A stretch of DNA of 64,000 nt from Candidatus Blautia faecipullorum (lineage in GTDB: Bacteria > Bacillota > Clostridia > Lachnospirales > Lachnospiraceae), in the NCBI GenBank assembly GCA_019115125.1, contig DXEG01000037.1, forward strand, positions 62,001-126,000, written 5' to 3'. Every line of letters begins with the position of its first letter. Positions within the stretch are counted from its first letter, which is position 1. The notes below the pieces were generated by a model that worked only from the letters and a program-made list of their open reading frames with translations, had not been told where the DNA came from and did not search any database. Below, piece by piece: positions 16,810 to 25,737 of this stretch. A program made the translations under genes and the position numbers.

Positions 16810-17793
16810 ATGGGAAAAATCAAATGGGGCGTTATGGGAACGGCGTATATTTTTGAGCGGGATACGGCGAGAGGAATGTCACTGGCACAGAACTGCGAGC
16901 TGACGGCGATAGCGGGACGAAGTGCGGAGAAGGCTGAGAAATTCAAGGAGAAATACGGATTTCGGAGAGCCTATGGAAGCTACGAGGAGCTTTTGGATGA
17001 TCCGGAGATTGAGGCCGTCTATATTCCCCTTCCAAATACCATGCATTATGAGTGGACCATAAAGGCGCTGCGGCATGGCAAGCATGTGCTGTGCGAAAAA
17101 CCTCTGGCGCCGGACGCGGAGCAGGCGAAGGAGATGTTCCGCGCCGCAAAGGAAAACAAGGTGCTTCTTATGGAAGCCTTTGCCTACCAGCACAGCCCTT
17201 ATATCAAAGAAATTAAGAAGGTGATCGACAGCGGGATGATCGGTGAGCTTCGATATGGAGAGGCCGCGCTGATCACGTCGGACTATGACAGCAGCAACAT
17301 CCGTATGCGCCGGGAGACGCTGGGCGGATGCACCTACGATATCGGCGTTTACTCGATAAGCTTTCTTCAGCGCATGATGGGAGAAAAACCGGAAAAAATT
17401 TATGCTTCCGGCAGTTTCTCTGAAGAAGGAATCGATATGTATTCAACCGGGATCTTTGAATATCAAAATGGCTGCAAGGCTCATTTTGACTGCGGCATGG
17501 TGCTGGCGACAGAAAAGAACAGCTCCCTTGACCGCTTTCAGCTTCATGGCACCAAAGGGTCGGTTGTATCAGAGAATTTTGCTTTTAACGCGCCGGGAAG
17601 CCTGACTTACCGGATCCGTACCTTCCAGGGGCTGGACGAGCTGCGTACAGTAGACGTACCGAATAATTACTGCCTGGAGGTGGAGCAGTTCGGCCGCTGC
17701 ATACGTGGAGAGGAAGCTCCGTATCTCACGGAAGAATTCAGCGTATCGCTGGCTGAAACAGTGGACAGTATTCTGCATAAGATCGGTTACTGA
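16810..17793 (+). CDS. Gfo/Idh/MocA family oxidoreductase
   Basis: 327 aa from ATG 16810, after GAGAGG; the GTG at 16801 lies within that ribosome site. The N-terminal NAD(P)-binding Rossmann segment reads IKWGVMGTAYIFERD with the ITAIAGRSAEKA strand, then the conserved EKPLA motif (VLCEKPLAPDAEQA). The second half is the usual substrate domain with GGCTYDIGVYSI. Family members oxidise or reduce hydroxyls of sugars, inositols or related compounds. There is no clear partner gene on either side, so the substrate is open. Confidence 0.88.
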   Translation: MGKIKWGVMGTAYIFERDTARGMSLAQNCELTAIAGRSAEKAEKFKEKYGFRRAYGSYEELLDDPEIEAVYIPLPNTMHYEWTIKALRHGKHVLCEKPLAPDAEQAKEMFRAAKENKVLLMEAFAYQHSPYIKEIKKVIDSGMIGELRYGEAALITSDYDSSNIRMRRETLGGCTYDIGVYSISFLQRMMGEKPEKIYASGSFSEEGIDMYSTGIFEYQNGCKAHFDCGMVLATEKNSSLDRFQLHGTKGSVVSENFAFNAPGSLTYRIRTFQGLDELRTVDVPNNYCLEVEQFGRCIRGEEAPYLTEEFSVSLAETVDSILHKIGY

Positions 17794-17838
17794 CAGCTAT
17801 GTTCGAAATACCGGTCAGACAGGAAGTCTGTCCCATAG

Positions 17839-17867
17839 TGGACATTTACGGTCGAAAGCTTTATAAT
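17839..17867 (+). promoter_or_regulatory. Promoter of the glycosyltransferase-UbiA operon
   Basis: TGGACA (17839-17844), 17-bp spacer, TATAAT (17862-17867), 36 bp before the TTG start. Confidence 0.65.
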
Positions 17868-17902
17868 TAATACAGTCATTGTTTTCGGGGGGATAGAATG
17901 AA

Positions 17903-19093
17903 TTGAACAAGAAGAATTTGCGATTCAAAATTACAGTAATATGTGCTGTGCTGTGTATTGCTGCTTCAATAGGTCTTTTGGGGATTCTGGGATATTCAGC
18001 TTTTGACCTGAAGCATCACTGGCGTTTGTGCGCGTATACCTTAAATGGCGTAGATCCCTTTCCGCTGATCGGAGAGAAAGGGACGATCGAAGCTATAGGC
18101 TCCATCAGGGAGGGATTTTCCACCTCTCCCTGGGGACTGTTTCTGGGAAATCTTTTTTATCCGGGCTGGATGCCCATGCAATATGCCGGGATCTATAATT
18201 TTGCCCTTCATTTTGTCATACTGCTGCTGACTGAGGCCGTAATCTGGTTAAAATTCCGCGGCATTATTTCAAAAAATATGAGAGCCGCGCTTATGCTTCT
18301 GCCGCTTGGACATTTCAGTTTTGTATATTCGCTGAGATTTGGAAACTGCGGCGCGATCCTTTGTTATCTGCTGATAATCGCTGTCTGCATTTATAAAGAG
18401 CATCCGTACATGGCTGCTGTTTGTGTTGGATTGGCTATGATAAAGCCGCAGATTGCCGTTCCTGTCTGCGTGGTCTTTCTGCTGGAAAAGCAGTGGGCCG
18501 TTCTTTTTGCGGGAGCGGCCATAGATGTAATAGGATGGGGAGCGGCCAGTTTTCTGACAGGCGTCAGTCCGTTGAAACTGCTTGGAGAAATGTTTCAATA
18601 CGGAACCGTATCCTCCAAGCAATTTCTTGGTGTACTGTCCGTTTTAAGATACACCGGAATATCAGAAAGCGTGATCATGGTGATCAATGCGGGAATTGGA
18701 CTTGGACTGACGGCGGGGCTGTGGCTGTATCTGAAACAGAAAAATCTGCAGGGCAGTCCGTGGATCCGATTTATGCCGTCATGTATCGCATCCACGATAT
18801 GGTGCTACAAAAACGGAACAGATTTTGCTGTTCTGGCTTTATGCTCAGCGTTTGCGTTTTTCCTCTGTATACGGGAGGACACTACCTGGCGGGAATGGAT
18901 TTTGAGTCTGTTTTGTCTTGGCTTTCTGCAAATGGGGCGTGCTGTGACTTCGGCAGGAGTATCAGTGGCTCTGGCGCTGAACATAGGCAGAGATACATTT
19001 AAAAGCATGGAAAGCCTGCTGTTGATTTTGATAGCCGTCTATATTTGTATTTCGTGGGTTAAGATTTACGAGAGAGGGGAAGAAAGCAAATGA
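17903..19093 (+). CDS. GT87/DUF2029-like polytopic glycosyltransferase (GT-C fold)
   Basis: 396 aa with about ten hydrophobic helices. Begins with TTG 17903, preceded by a G-rich GGGGGGA site; the nearby ATG at 17898 is out of frame and stops at once. After the first helix an Asp-containing loop (AFDLKHHWRLC) sits where GT-C enzymes carry their catalytic acid, and KPQIAVPVCVVFLLEKQW matches the KPQ segment of DUF2029/GT87 proteins. Relatives in mycobacteria use polyprenyl-phosphate sugars as donors. It overlaps the UbiA gene by 4 bp (ATGA), so the donor-making genes next to it are plausible partners. Confidence 0.72.
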   Translation: MNKKNLRFKITVICAVLCIAASIGLLGILGYSAFDLKHHWRLCAYTLNGVDPFPLIGEKGTIEAIGSIREGFSTSPWGLFLGNLFYPGWMPMQYAGIYNFALHFVILLLTEAVIWLKFRGIISKNMRAALMLLPLGHFSFVYSLRFGNCGAILCYLLIIAVCIYKEHPYMAAVCVGLAMIKPQIAVPVCVVFLLEKQWAVLFAGAAIDVIGWGAASFLTGVSPLKLLGEMFQYGTVSSKQFLGVLSVLRYTGISESVIMVINAGIGLGLTAGLWLYLKQKNLQGSPWIRFMPSCIASTIWCYKNGTDFAVLALCSAFAFFLCIREDTTWREWILSLFCLGFLQMGRAVTSAGVSVALALNIGRDTFKSMESLLLILIAVYICISWVKIYERGEESK

Positions 19094-20019
19094 TGAATTA
19101 TATAAAAATCGCAAGACCGGATCACTGGATCAAGCAGTTGTTTATTGTACCTGGAATGGTTTTTGCCGTCGTACTGATACATCTGCCGATCACGCCGGCT
19201 ATGGTGCCGCTGTTTTTGCTGACATTTCTCAGTACGAGCTGTATCGCCTCCGCAAATTATGTGATTAATGAGTGGCTGGACGCAAAATTTGATAAATTTC
19301 ATCCTGTGAAGAAAAAACGTCCGGTGGTTGCCAATGATATGCGGTTTTCCATTGTTATGGCAGAGTATATCATTCTGGCGGCTGTGGGACTGGCGTTATC
19401 CTTCTGTGTTTCCGGATATCTTCTTGCTATGGAAGCGTTCCTCCTGTTCATGGGAATTCTTTATAATGTGAATCCTGTCCGGACCAAGGATATTCCCTAT
19501 CTGGACGTTCTGTCGGAATCTCTGAACAACGGAATCCGTCTGATGATCGGATGGTTCGCTTTTAACAACGAGTACCTTCCTCCTATCAGTATTGTTCTGG
19601 GGTATTGGCTGGGCGGCGCGTTTCTTATGGCGACAAAGCGATACGCGGAATATCGGATGATCAATGACAAAGAGCTGGCAGGTCTGTATCGGAAGTCTTT
19701 TAAATATTATTCGGAGCAGTCCCTTTTGATTTCCGCGTTTTTTTACGCAATGTCGTCAGTGTTCTTCTGCGGAATTTTTATGATCAAGTATAAAATCGAA
19801 TTGATCTTTGCTATTCCTTTGCTGTGCGGCCTGTTTTGCTACTATCTTTCTATCAGCTACAAAGAGGATTCCAGTGTACAGAAGCCGGAAAAATTATACC
19901 GGGAAAAAGGCTTGATGGCGTACCTGGGCGTGTTTGTATTCGTAACCGCGCTGTTGTGCTTTGTCCAGATCCCGGTGCTGGATCAGTTTCTGGAAAATAT
20001 GCTGTTAAGCGTATTTTAA
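19090..20019 (+). CDS. UbiA family prenyltransferase resembling decaprenyl-phosphate phosphoribosyltransferase
   Basis: 309 aa with about eight membrane helices. The first Asp-rich motif spans residues 60-78: N60, E61, D64, D68, then HPVKKKRP. This NxxxDxxxDxxHPxKKxRP pattern is the form I recall from mycobacterial Rv3806c and its homologues, which move phosphoribose from PRPP to decaprenyl phosphate, rather than from quinone-making UbiA proteins. A HAD phosphatase follows 12 bp later, the same pairing used to give decaprenyl-phosphoribose. Cell location: membrane, active site toward the cytoplasm. The lipid acceptor and sugar are inferred. Confidence 0.8.
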   Translation: MMNYIKIARPDHWIKQLFIVPGMVFAVVLIHLPITPAMVPLFLLTFLSTSCIASANYVINEWLDAKFDKFHPVKKKRPVVANDMRFSIVMAEYIILAAVGLALSFCVSGYLLAMEAFLLFMGILYNVNPVRTKDIPYLDVLSESLNNGIRLMIGWFAFNNEYLPPISIVLGYWLGGAFLMATKRYAEYRMINDKELAGLYRKSFKYYSEQSLLISAFFYAMSSVFFCGIFMIKYKIELIFAIPLLCGLFCYYLSISYKEDSSVQKPEKLYREKGLMAYLGVFVFVTALLCFVQIPVLDQFLENMLLSVF

Positions 20020-20031
20020 CGGAGGGAGTGG

Positions 20032-20664
20032 ATGAAACCATACGATACCTATCAGGCATATATTTTCGATCTGGACGGGACGCTTTATGATCAGGGGAAG
20101 CTGCGGCTCGGGATGCTTAAACGGCTGATCGGGTATTATATCCGGCATCCTTTTCGTGTCAGGGAGCTGTTGGTGCTGTTTTATTACAGGAAACAAAGGG
20201 AAAAAGCCGATGAAGCTTCCGGCTATGATAAGCGTGATCTCATCCAGTCTCTTGCGCGGAGGTTCCATATGAGTCCGCGGCAGGCGGAAAAAGCCCTGGA
20301 TTACTGGCTTTTGCAAAACCCGCTTGATCTGGTAAGAAAATGCGCGGATGCGGACTTGCTTATGGAAATAAAAGAACTGAGGAAGCAGGGGAAGGTGGTC
20401 GTGGTATATTCCGATTACCCTACGGCGGACAAGCTGCGCGCGATGGGGGTGAAAGCCGATTATGAGTTTTCTCCGGAGGATCCCGCCATTAACTGCTTGA
20501 AGCCGAATCCGGACGGATTAAAACAAATTATCTCTGTTTTAAACCTTCCGGTAAATGAGATATTGTTCATCGGCGATCGTGAAGAAAAAGACGGCGCCTG
20601 CGCAAAAGCAGTGGGGATGGATTTTATGCTTAAGCGGAAACCGTGGAAAGAACTGCGGCCCTGA
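20032..20664 (+). CDS. HAD family phosphatase
   Basis: 210 aa. HAD motif I is FDLDGTLYD with nucleophile Asp13 and acid Asp15; motif II lies in VVYSDYPTADK; motif III is the Lys in CLKPNPDGL; motif IV is FIGDREEKDGACAKAVG. The cap between motifs I and II is helical. Its place between UbiA and DUF3786 suggests it removes the 5-phosphate from a polyprenyl-phosphoryl-pentose phosphate, as Rv3807c is thought to do in mycobacteria by a different fold. Start ATG 20032 follows GGAGGGAG. A free-standing phosphoglycolate-type phosphatase is the alternative. Confidence 0.82.
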   Translation: MKPYDTYQAYIFDLDGTLYDQGKLRLGMLKRLIGYYIRHPFRVRELLVLFYYRKQREKADEASGYDKRDLIQSLARRFHMSPRQAEKALDYWLLQNPLDLVRKCADADLLMEIKELRKQGKVVVVYSDYPTADKLRAMGVKADYEFSPEDPAINCLKPNPDGLKQIISVLNLPVNEILFIGDREEKDGACAKAVGMDFMLKRKPWKELRP

Positions 20665-20696
20665 TTTTGCAGGAAATAAACAGGACGGAGAGGAAA

Positions 20697-21332
20697 TTGA
20701 AAGAATCAACTATATCCAATTATGATATTACCAGAGACGCCATGGAAAAGAAGTTTCTGGAATATGATCAGCAGACGATGATTGAGAAGTTTGATCTGCT
20801 GCACAGTGAAGAATATATATTTGTCAATCTGGTGGGAAGAGAGCACCGGATCCGGCGGGATACAGGGAGAGTGGAATATTATTCGGAAAAGGAAAGCTCT
20901 TACCTGCACGCGGATTATTTAGCGGCGCTGACTATTTTTGACGCCTTATGCTATTCAAAACCAGACTGCCGGCTGTCGGGGAATTTTGTGTCTTTAAACG
21001 CGGTCAAGGGACTGGTGATAGCGGCGGGACCGGGCTCGGATATGTTTGCGCAGAGAGCTGCGCGGTTCGCGGGAAAATGCCCCCGGCTTGCGGCGGCCTG
21101 TGAAAAGCTTGGCGGAACGCCCCAGAAGGTGGGGGACGTTTCTTATAAAATCCCTCTGTTTGATTTTATGGATGTGGTTTTTCAGTTCTGGGACGCGGAT
21201 GAGGAATTTGACGCCGCGCTGCGGATACTCTGGGATGAAAATATTCTGGACTACATGCATTATGAAACGACCTTTTACGCCACCTCCTGTCTTTTGGAGG
21301 AGCTGACCAGGCTGGTAGAAATGGACGTATAA
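20697..21332 (+). CDS. DUF3786 domain-containing protein
   Basis: 211 aa from TTG 20697, chosen because GGAG lies six bases upstream and the protein then opens at SNYDITRDAMEKKFLEYD, where the family begins as I remember it. A GTG at 20643 in the same frame would overlap the HAD gene by 22 bp and lacks a ribosome site. The body is one soluble domain: GREHRIRRDTGRVEY, LTIFDALCYSKPDCRLSGNFVSLN, PLFDFMDVVFQFWDADEEFDA, MHYETTFYATSCLLEEL. No catalytic motif is recognised. The family occurs in anaerobes, sometimes near corrinoid/Fe-S proteins; its role here is unknown. Confidence 0.78.
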   Translation: MKESTISNYDITRDAMEKKFLEYDQQTMIEKFDLLHSEEYIFVNLVGREHRIRRDTGRVEYYSEKESSYLHADYLAALTIFDALCYSKPDCRLSGNFVSLNAVKGLVIAAGPGSDMFAQRAARFAGKCPRLAAACEKLGGTPQKVGDVSYKIPLFDFMDVVFQFWDADEEFDAALRILWDENILDYMHYETTFYATSCLLEELTRLVEMDV

Positions 21333-21421
21333 GTATGAGCGGAGAGAAAACTTATGTTTCCATCGCTGTCTTAAATAAAATTGACGAAATATTCGCATAA
21401 AATAGGTATAATAAATTTTCA

Positions 21422-21450
21422 AGAGCCAGGGCTGTGAAAGCCCTGGCTCT
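21422..21450. terminator. Perfect hairpin between DUF3786 and hcp, likely bidirectional terminator
   Basis: AGAGCCAGGGCT (21422-21433) and AGCCCTGGCTCT (21439-21450), 12-bp perfect stem, 5-base loop. It is followed by only weak T-rich sequence on either strand. It lies between convergent genes. Confidence 0.75.
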
Positions 21451-21465
21451 AATATCGGGGAGCTT

Positions 21466-23067
21466 TTAGCCCAGAAGTTTTTTCAGATCCTCCTCCGGAG
21501 CAGTGATCGGAGCGATGCTGTAATTTTCAACAAGATAGTTCAGCACGTTAGGCGAGAGAAACGCCGGGAGGGACGGCCCGATCAGGATATTTTTGACGCC
21601 GAGATGCAGGAGGGTCAGAAGGATGCACACCGCCTTCTGCTCGTACCAGGAAAGCACCATGGACAGAGGAAGCTCGTTTACGCCGCAGCCAAAAGTTTCA
21701 GAGAGAGCCAATGCTATTTGAACAGCGCTGTAGGCGTCATTGCACTGTCCGATATCCATAAGGCGGGGGAACCCTCCGATGGAGCCCAGATCCAGATCGT
21801 TAAAACGATATTTGCCGCAGGCCAGGGTCAGCACGATGCTGTCGGCCGGTGTCTGTTTTACAAATTCGGTGTAATAATTTCTGCCTGCTTTTGCCCCGTC
21901 GCACCCGCCTACAAGGAAGAAATGCTTAATAGCCCCTCCTTTTACGGCGTCAATAATCTTGTCCGCCGCAGAGAGAACCGTGTTCCGGGCGAAGCCTGTC
22001 ATGACCCTTGTGCCGCCGTTGATTCCGGAAAATTCTTTGTCCTCCGTATAACCGCCCAGGGCGAGGGCTTTTTCGATCACCGGGGTGAAATCCTTATCAG
22101 CTCCAATGTGAGCAATCTCAGGATAGGATACTGCCTCTGTGGTAAATACCCGGTCGGAATAGCTTGCCTTAGGAGGCATCAGGCAGTTGGTGGTAAACAG
22201 TACCGGAGCGGGAATATCCGCGAATTCCTTCTGCTGGTTCTGCCATGCGGTGCCGAAATTTCCCTTGAGATGGGGATATTTTTTTAACTCCGGGTAGGCG
22301 TGAGCAGGGAGCATTTCTCCGTGCGTATAGATATTGACGCCTTTTCCTTCCGTCTGTTCCAGGAGCTTTTTCAGGTCAAAAAGGTCGTGGCCGGAAATTA
22401 CGATGAACGGTCCTTTTTCTACGGTAAGGCTGACTTCAGTAGGAACCGGATGGCCGTAGGTTTCTGTATTTGCCTGATCCAGAAGAGCCATACATTTCAG
22501 ATTGATTTCTCCCGTCTCCATGACAATGGGAAGCAGCTCATCCATTCCCCAGTCGTCCATGCCCAGGGCAAACAGCGCTTTGTAAAAGAAGCCGTTTACG
22601 CTGTCGTCTGTGTATCCCAGAACAGCGGCGTGATATGCGTAAGCCGCCATACCCCGGATCCCAAAAAGAATCAGGGATTTCAGAGATCGGATATCCTCAT
22701 CCGCCGTCCACAGCTTCTGCATATCATAGTCGTCATTCCTTCCGCAGGAAGAGGAGCAGACGGAGCAATCCGGCACAATTCTCCGTTTTTCTGCTTCTGC
22801 GCGCTGTAAAAGAGCGTTAAGGGCATTATTGTCGAAGCTGACGTTGGTCAGGGTGGCAAAAAGAGATTCGATTATCAGGCTGTGGGTGGATGGAGTGATG
22901 AGATCCTCATTTCCTTCCGCGCACCGGGCAAGTCCGATAAGCGCTCCTGTGAGCATATCCTGAAGCCTGGCGGTATCCGCTTTTTTTCCGCAGACACCTG
23001 CCGCTCCGGTGCAGGCTGTGCCGCAGGCAGTTTGTTCACACTGAAAGCAAAACATTTTGTTTGTCAT
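21466..23067 (-). CDS. hcp: Hydroxylamine reductase (hybrid-cluster protein)
   Basis: 533 aa. N-terminal Cys at 7, 10, 19 and 26 (MFCFQCEQTA ... CTGAAGVCGK) ligate the cubane cluster. The hybrid-cluster region is represented by YCxx-free motifs GHDLFDLKKLLEQT, LFTTNCLMPPKASY, FLVGGCDGAK and LACGKYRFNDLDLG. Hcp reduces hydroxylamine and, in later work, nitric oxide, protecting anaerobes from nitrosative stress. It is cytoplasmic. The gene follows a ferredoxin-like gene on the same strand with a 44-bp gap, so it is the second gene of that operon. A ribosome site GAGGATAA precedes the ATG. Confidence 0.95.
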   Translation of the reverse strand: MTNKMFCFQCEQTACGTACTGAAGVCGKKADTARLQDMLTGALIGLARCAEGNEDLITPSTHSLIIESLFATLTNVSFDNNALNALLQRAEAEKRRIVPDCSVCSSSCGRNDDYDMQKLWTADEDIRSLKSLILFGIRGMAAYAYHAAVLGYTDDSVNGFFYKALFALGMDDWGMDELLPIVMETGEINLKCMALLDQANTETYGHPVPTEVSLTVEKGPFIVISGHDLFDLKKLLEQTEGKGVNIYTHGEMLPAHAYPELKKYPHLKGNFGTAWQNQQKEFADIPAPVLFTTNCLMPPKASYSDRVFTTEAVSYPEIAHIGADKDFTPVIEKALALGGYTEDKEFSGINGGTRVMTGFARNTVLSAADKIIDAVKGGAIKHFFLVGGCDGAKAGRNYYTEFVKQTPADSIVLTLACGKYRFNDLDLGSIGGFPRLMDIGQCNDAYSAVQIALALSETFGCGVNELPLSMVLSWYEQKAVCILLTLLHLGVKNILIGPSLPAFLSPNVLNYLVENYSIAPITAPEEDLKKLLG

Positions 23068-23111
23068 TTGTTTATCCTCCTGTCTCGATATCTTTCATCT
23101 GTCTTTCCAGT

Positions 23112-23759
23112 TTAAAGGGAATTTTCAAGTATTTTTCCATCCGTTGAGATGACCGCCGTTCTTACGGGCAGAGATTTCCCGCTGGAGCGGAGAGCCTCGC
23201 GGACAGCGGCTTCGATCCCCCGGCAGCAGGGCACCTCCATGCGGGCCGCAGTGACACTTCTGATACTGTTTGCTGAAAGAATCTGCGTCAGCTTTTCCGT
23301 GTAATCGCCTTCATCCAGCTTGGGGCAGCCGATCAATGTGATACGGCCGCGGATAAATTCATCGTGGAAATTTCCGCAGGCGTAGGCGGTACAGTCGGCG
23401 GCTACCAGAAGATCGGCGTGATCAAAATACGGCGCGTGTACGGGAACGAGCTTGAGCTGCACCGGCCACTGAGAAAGCTGGGTTCCCGGGCAGCCGCAGG
23501 GGAGAGGCGGTTTCTCTGCTTTCTTTTCTTTGGCCGCAAGAACGGCTTTTTCATTGTAAGCGGGAGCTTCCCGCTCTTCAAAGGAAATAGCTCCGCTGGG
23601 ACAGGCCGGCAGACAGTCGCCGAGACCGTCGCAGTAATCCTCCCGTGTAAGAACGGCTTTGCCGTTTATCATTTCAATAGCGCCCTCATGACAGGCGGAG
23701 GCGCAGGCGCCGCAGCCGCTGCATTTTTCCTCTTGAATTTTTATGATTTTACGGATCAT
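23112..23759 (-). CDS. 4Fe-4S dicluster ferredoxin-like protein, partner of Hcp
   Basis: 215 aa from the ATG at 23759, which follows GGAAAGGAG; an upstream ATG at 23777 is less likely. The first 60 residues hold two cluster-binding motifs, CSGCGACASACHEG and CDGLGDCLPACPSG. The remaining 150 residues hold extra Cys (CGCPG, CTAYACG, CPKLDEGDY, PCCRG) and no motif I can name. It is probably the electron donor to Hcp, or an iron-sulfur redox adaptor, given its place directly upstream of hcp. The C-terminal domain resembles proteins annotated only as 4Fe-4S binding protein. Confidence 0.88.
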   Translation of the reverse strand: MIRKIIKIQEEKCSGCGACASACHEGAIEMINGKAVLTREDYCDGLGDCLPACPSGAISFEEREAPAYNEKAVLAAKEKKAEKPPLPCGCPGTQLSQWPVQLKLVPVHAPYFDHADLLVAADCTAYACGNFHDEFIRGRITLIGCPKLDEGDYTEKLTQILSANSIRSVTAARMEVPCCRGIEAAVREALRSSGKSLPVRTAVISTDGKILENSL

Positions 23760-23838
23760 AGGTTGTCTCCTTTCCATGCGGCGCCGGAGAAGCTGTCCCC
23801 GTGCCGCCCTATAGATAGATTTTTATAAAGAGTAAAAG

Positions 23839-23982
23839 GTTGTAAAAAGGCTGCGTCCATCTGAAAGGACTGTACCAAACAGCCCATTTAAAATCCCTCC
23901 GGCAATAGGCGAAGGTATCAGACATTGACTTTATGGGTAGATTATAATACGATATAAAAAACAAAACAGTTGTATTTACAAC
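23839..23982. promoter_or_regulatory. Candidate Crp/Fnr operators in the hcp divergent region
   Basis: A palindrome GTTGTA-TT-TACAAC lies at 23969-23982, just downstream of a TATAAT (23943-23948) and 16 bp before the regulator gene. A matching half-site GTTGTAAA is at 23839-23846, on the ferredoxin-hcp side. The rest of this gap has no gene. Confidence 0.5.
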
Positions 23983-23997
23983 GAAAAGAGGATTTTT

Positions 23998-24657
23998 ATG
24001 AAAAAATATATTCCGGTTTTAAAAAGAACGCAGCTATTCGCGGGCGTGGGGGAAGAAGAGATCCTGGCAATGCTGGACTGTCTCCAGGCGACGAAGGGTA
24101 TTTACAAAAAAGGAGAGTATGTCTTCCGGCAGGGAGAATATATCAGCGATATTTCTGTTTTGGCGGAGGGGCGTCTCTCTATCCAGAGAGACGATTACTG
24201 GGGAAACAGAAGTATTGTGAATATGGCGGAGGCCGGAGAGATGTTTGGAGAAGCCTACGCCGCGCCGGACAGCGGCGCGATGATGAATGATGTGACGGCT
24301 GTGGAGGACAGTACGGTTCTTTTCTTTAATGTGAGGAAAATTCTGACGACCTGTTCCGCCTCCTGCCGGTTCCATTCCCAGGTGATCCAGAATCTGTTTT
24401 TGGCTATATCAGAGAAGAATAGAAATCTGATGCGGAAGCTTTCCTATATGTCGAAGCGCACCACCAGAGAAAAACTGCTTTCCTATCTTTCTGACGAGGT
24501 AAAAAGGCAGAACAGGTCTTCCTTTGAGATTCCCTTCAACCGTCAGCAGCTTGCGGATTTTCTGGCTGTGGACCGCAGCGCCATGTCCAGTGAGCTGGGC
24601 AAAATGCGGGATGAAGGGATCCTGGATTTTAAGAAAAATAAATTCATTTTGCATTAG
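23998..24657 (+). CDS. Crp/Fnr family transcriptional regulator
   Basis: 219 aa. N-terminal cyclic-nucleotide-type beta barrel (residues about 10-125: GEYVFRQGEYISDISVLAEGRLSI ... EMFGEAYA), a dimer helix, and a C-terminal winged helix (NRQQLADFLAVDRSAMSSELGKMRDEGILDF). The N-terminal Cys set of classical Fnr is not present, so direct 4Fe-4S sensing as in E. coli Fnr is unlikely. It is divergent from ferredoxin-hcp with palindromic sites between, the usual layout for the regulator of hcp in anaerobes. Likely senses nitrosative or redox stress. It overlaps the end of the convergent AraC gene by 4 bp. Confidence 0.88.
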   Translation: MKKYIPVLKRTQLFAGVGEEEILAMLDCLQATKGIYKKGEYVFRQGEYISDISVLAEGRLSIQRDDYWGNRSIVNMAEAGEMFGEAYAAPDSGAMMNDVTAVEDSTVLFFNVRKILTTCSASCRFHSQVIQNLFLAISEKNRNLMRKLSYMSKRTTREKLLSYLSDEVKRQNRSSFEIPFNRQQLADFLAVDRSAMSSELGKMRDEGILDFKKNKFILH

Positions 24658-25532
24658 TTTTGTTGGTTCTGCGCAATATTATTTCTTGGAAGATTCTGCT
24701 TGCGCCACTGGGAAGGCGGTATGCCAAAGGCCTTTCGGAAGGCCCGGGAGAAACGAAGCTGATCCGGATATCCTACGGCTTTTCCCACATCCTTGACAGT
24801 CATGCTTGTGAGCTGGAGAAGCTGGGAAGCCTTGGCCATGCGGTACTGGAAGAGCAGCTCCTGAGGACTTAGTCCGTTATGACGCTTCATAAGCTTGCTT
24901 AAGTAGCCGCGGCTGATGTTACAGAAAGCGGCGATGTCTTCCACCGTAATATTATTGTGAAAATTTTGTTCAATAAAGTGTGTGGCTTCTTTTACATAGG
25001 AATCGGCCAGCCGTTCTCCTGAAACAAGAGGAATGGTTCTGGAAGAACGGATCAGACAATCCGCACATTTATAAAGCTGGGAAATGAGTCGGAAGGTAGT
25101 ATATTTTTCTTTTGAAAGCGCCATATCAAGCATCGTATCTTTTAATTCATTGGAAATTCTTTTGTCTATGGAGTGGTAAACCGGATTCGCTATGGAGAGT
25201 CCGCAGTTCATTAATATTTCATTTACCCGCGCTCCGTCAAATTCAATCCAGGTATATTCCCAGGGATGCTCCTGATCAGCATGATAGTTGGCTGCCTGCC
25301 CAGGGAAAATCAAAAATCCCTGACCGCTGCGTATATGGAAACGCTTCTCTTCGCCGCTCTGATTGACTGCGAGAAGGGTCCCGCTTCCGGAAATCACATA
25401 ATGAAACAGATAATGATTGTGGACATACAGACCTCCGGAATGAAGAGGCTTACATTGCTCATAACCGGACTGATACAGGCACAGGTCAATAAAATACTGA
25501 TCCGGAAAAAATGTAAAAAGTGTATCCGACAT
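24654..25532 (-). CDS. AraC family regulator of the alpha-galactoside operon
   Basis: 292 aa. The ATG at 25532 follows AGAGGAGG; a longer version from 25559 is unlikely. The N-terminal cupin-like sensor domain reads HNHYLFHYVISGSGTLLAV ... FLIFPGQAANYHAD; the C-terminal hundred residues have two helix-turn-helix motifs (ITVEDIAAFCNISRGYLSKLMKRHNG and TVKDVGKAVGYPDQLRFSRAFRKAFG). It is divergent from a sugar ABC transporter and alpha-galactosidase, and by analogy with MsmR/RafR it activates them when an alpha-galactoside is present. The intervening 205 bp contain a separated repeat ATGTCAT (25564-25570) and ATGACAT (25612-25618). Confidence 0.9.
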   Translation of the reverse strand: MSDTLFTFFPDQYFIDLCLYQSGYEQCKPLHSGGLYVHNHYLFHYVISGSGTLLAVNQSGEEKRFHIRSGQGFLIFPGQAANYHADQEHPWEYTWIEFDGARVNEILMNCGLSIANPVYHSIDKRISNELKDTMLDMALSKEKYTTFRLISQLYKCADCLIRSSRTIPLVSGERLADSYVKEATHFIEQNFHNNITVEDIAAFCNISRGYLSKLMKRHNGLSPQELLFQYRMAKASQLLQLTSMTVKDVGKAVGYPDQLRFSRAFRKAFGIPPSQWRKQNLPRNNIAQNQQN

Positions 25533-25737
25533 AAAATACCTCCTCTTTTTGAGATCCATTTATATGTCATATTGTATCCGGGTTTTATCAAAATGTCAAA
25601 AAAAAATTATGAAATGACATAAGAATGTCTTTTTGAAAACATAGAACAATGTGGATTGAACCTTTATACTGTATTTGTATTACAGGAAAGGGAAAAAACC
25701 GGCCGGTCGTTTTGCCTGAGTGTAAAAGGAGGTAATT

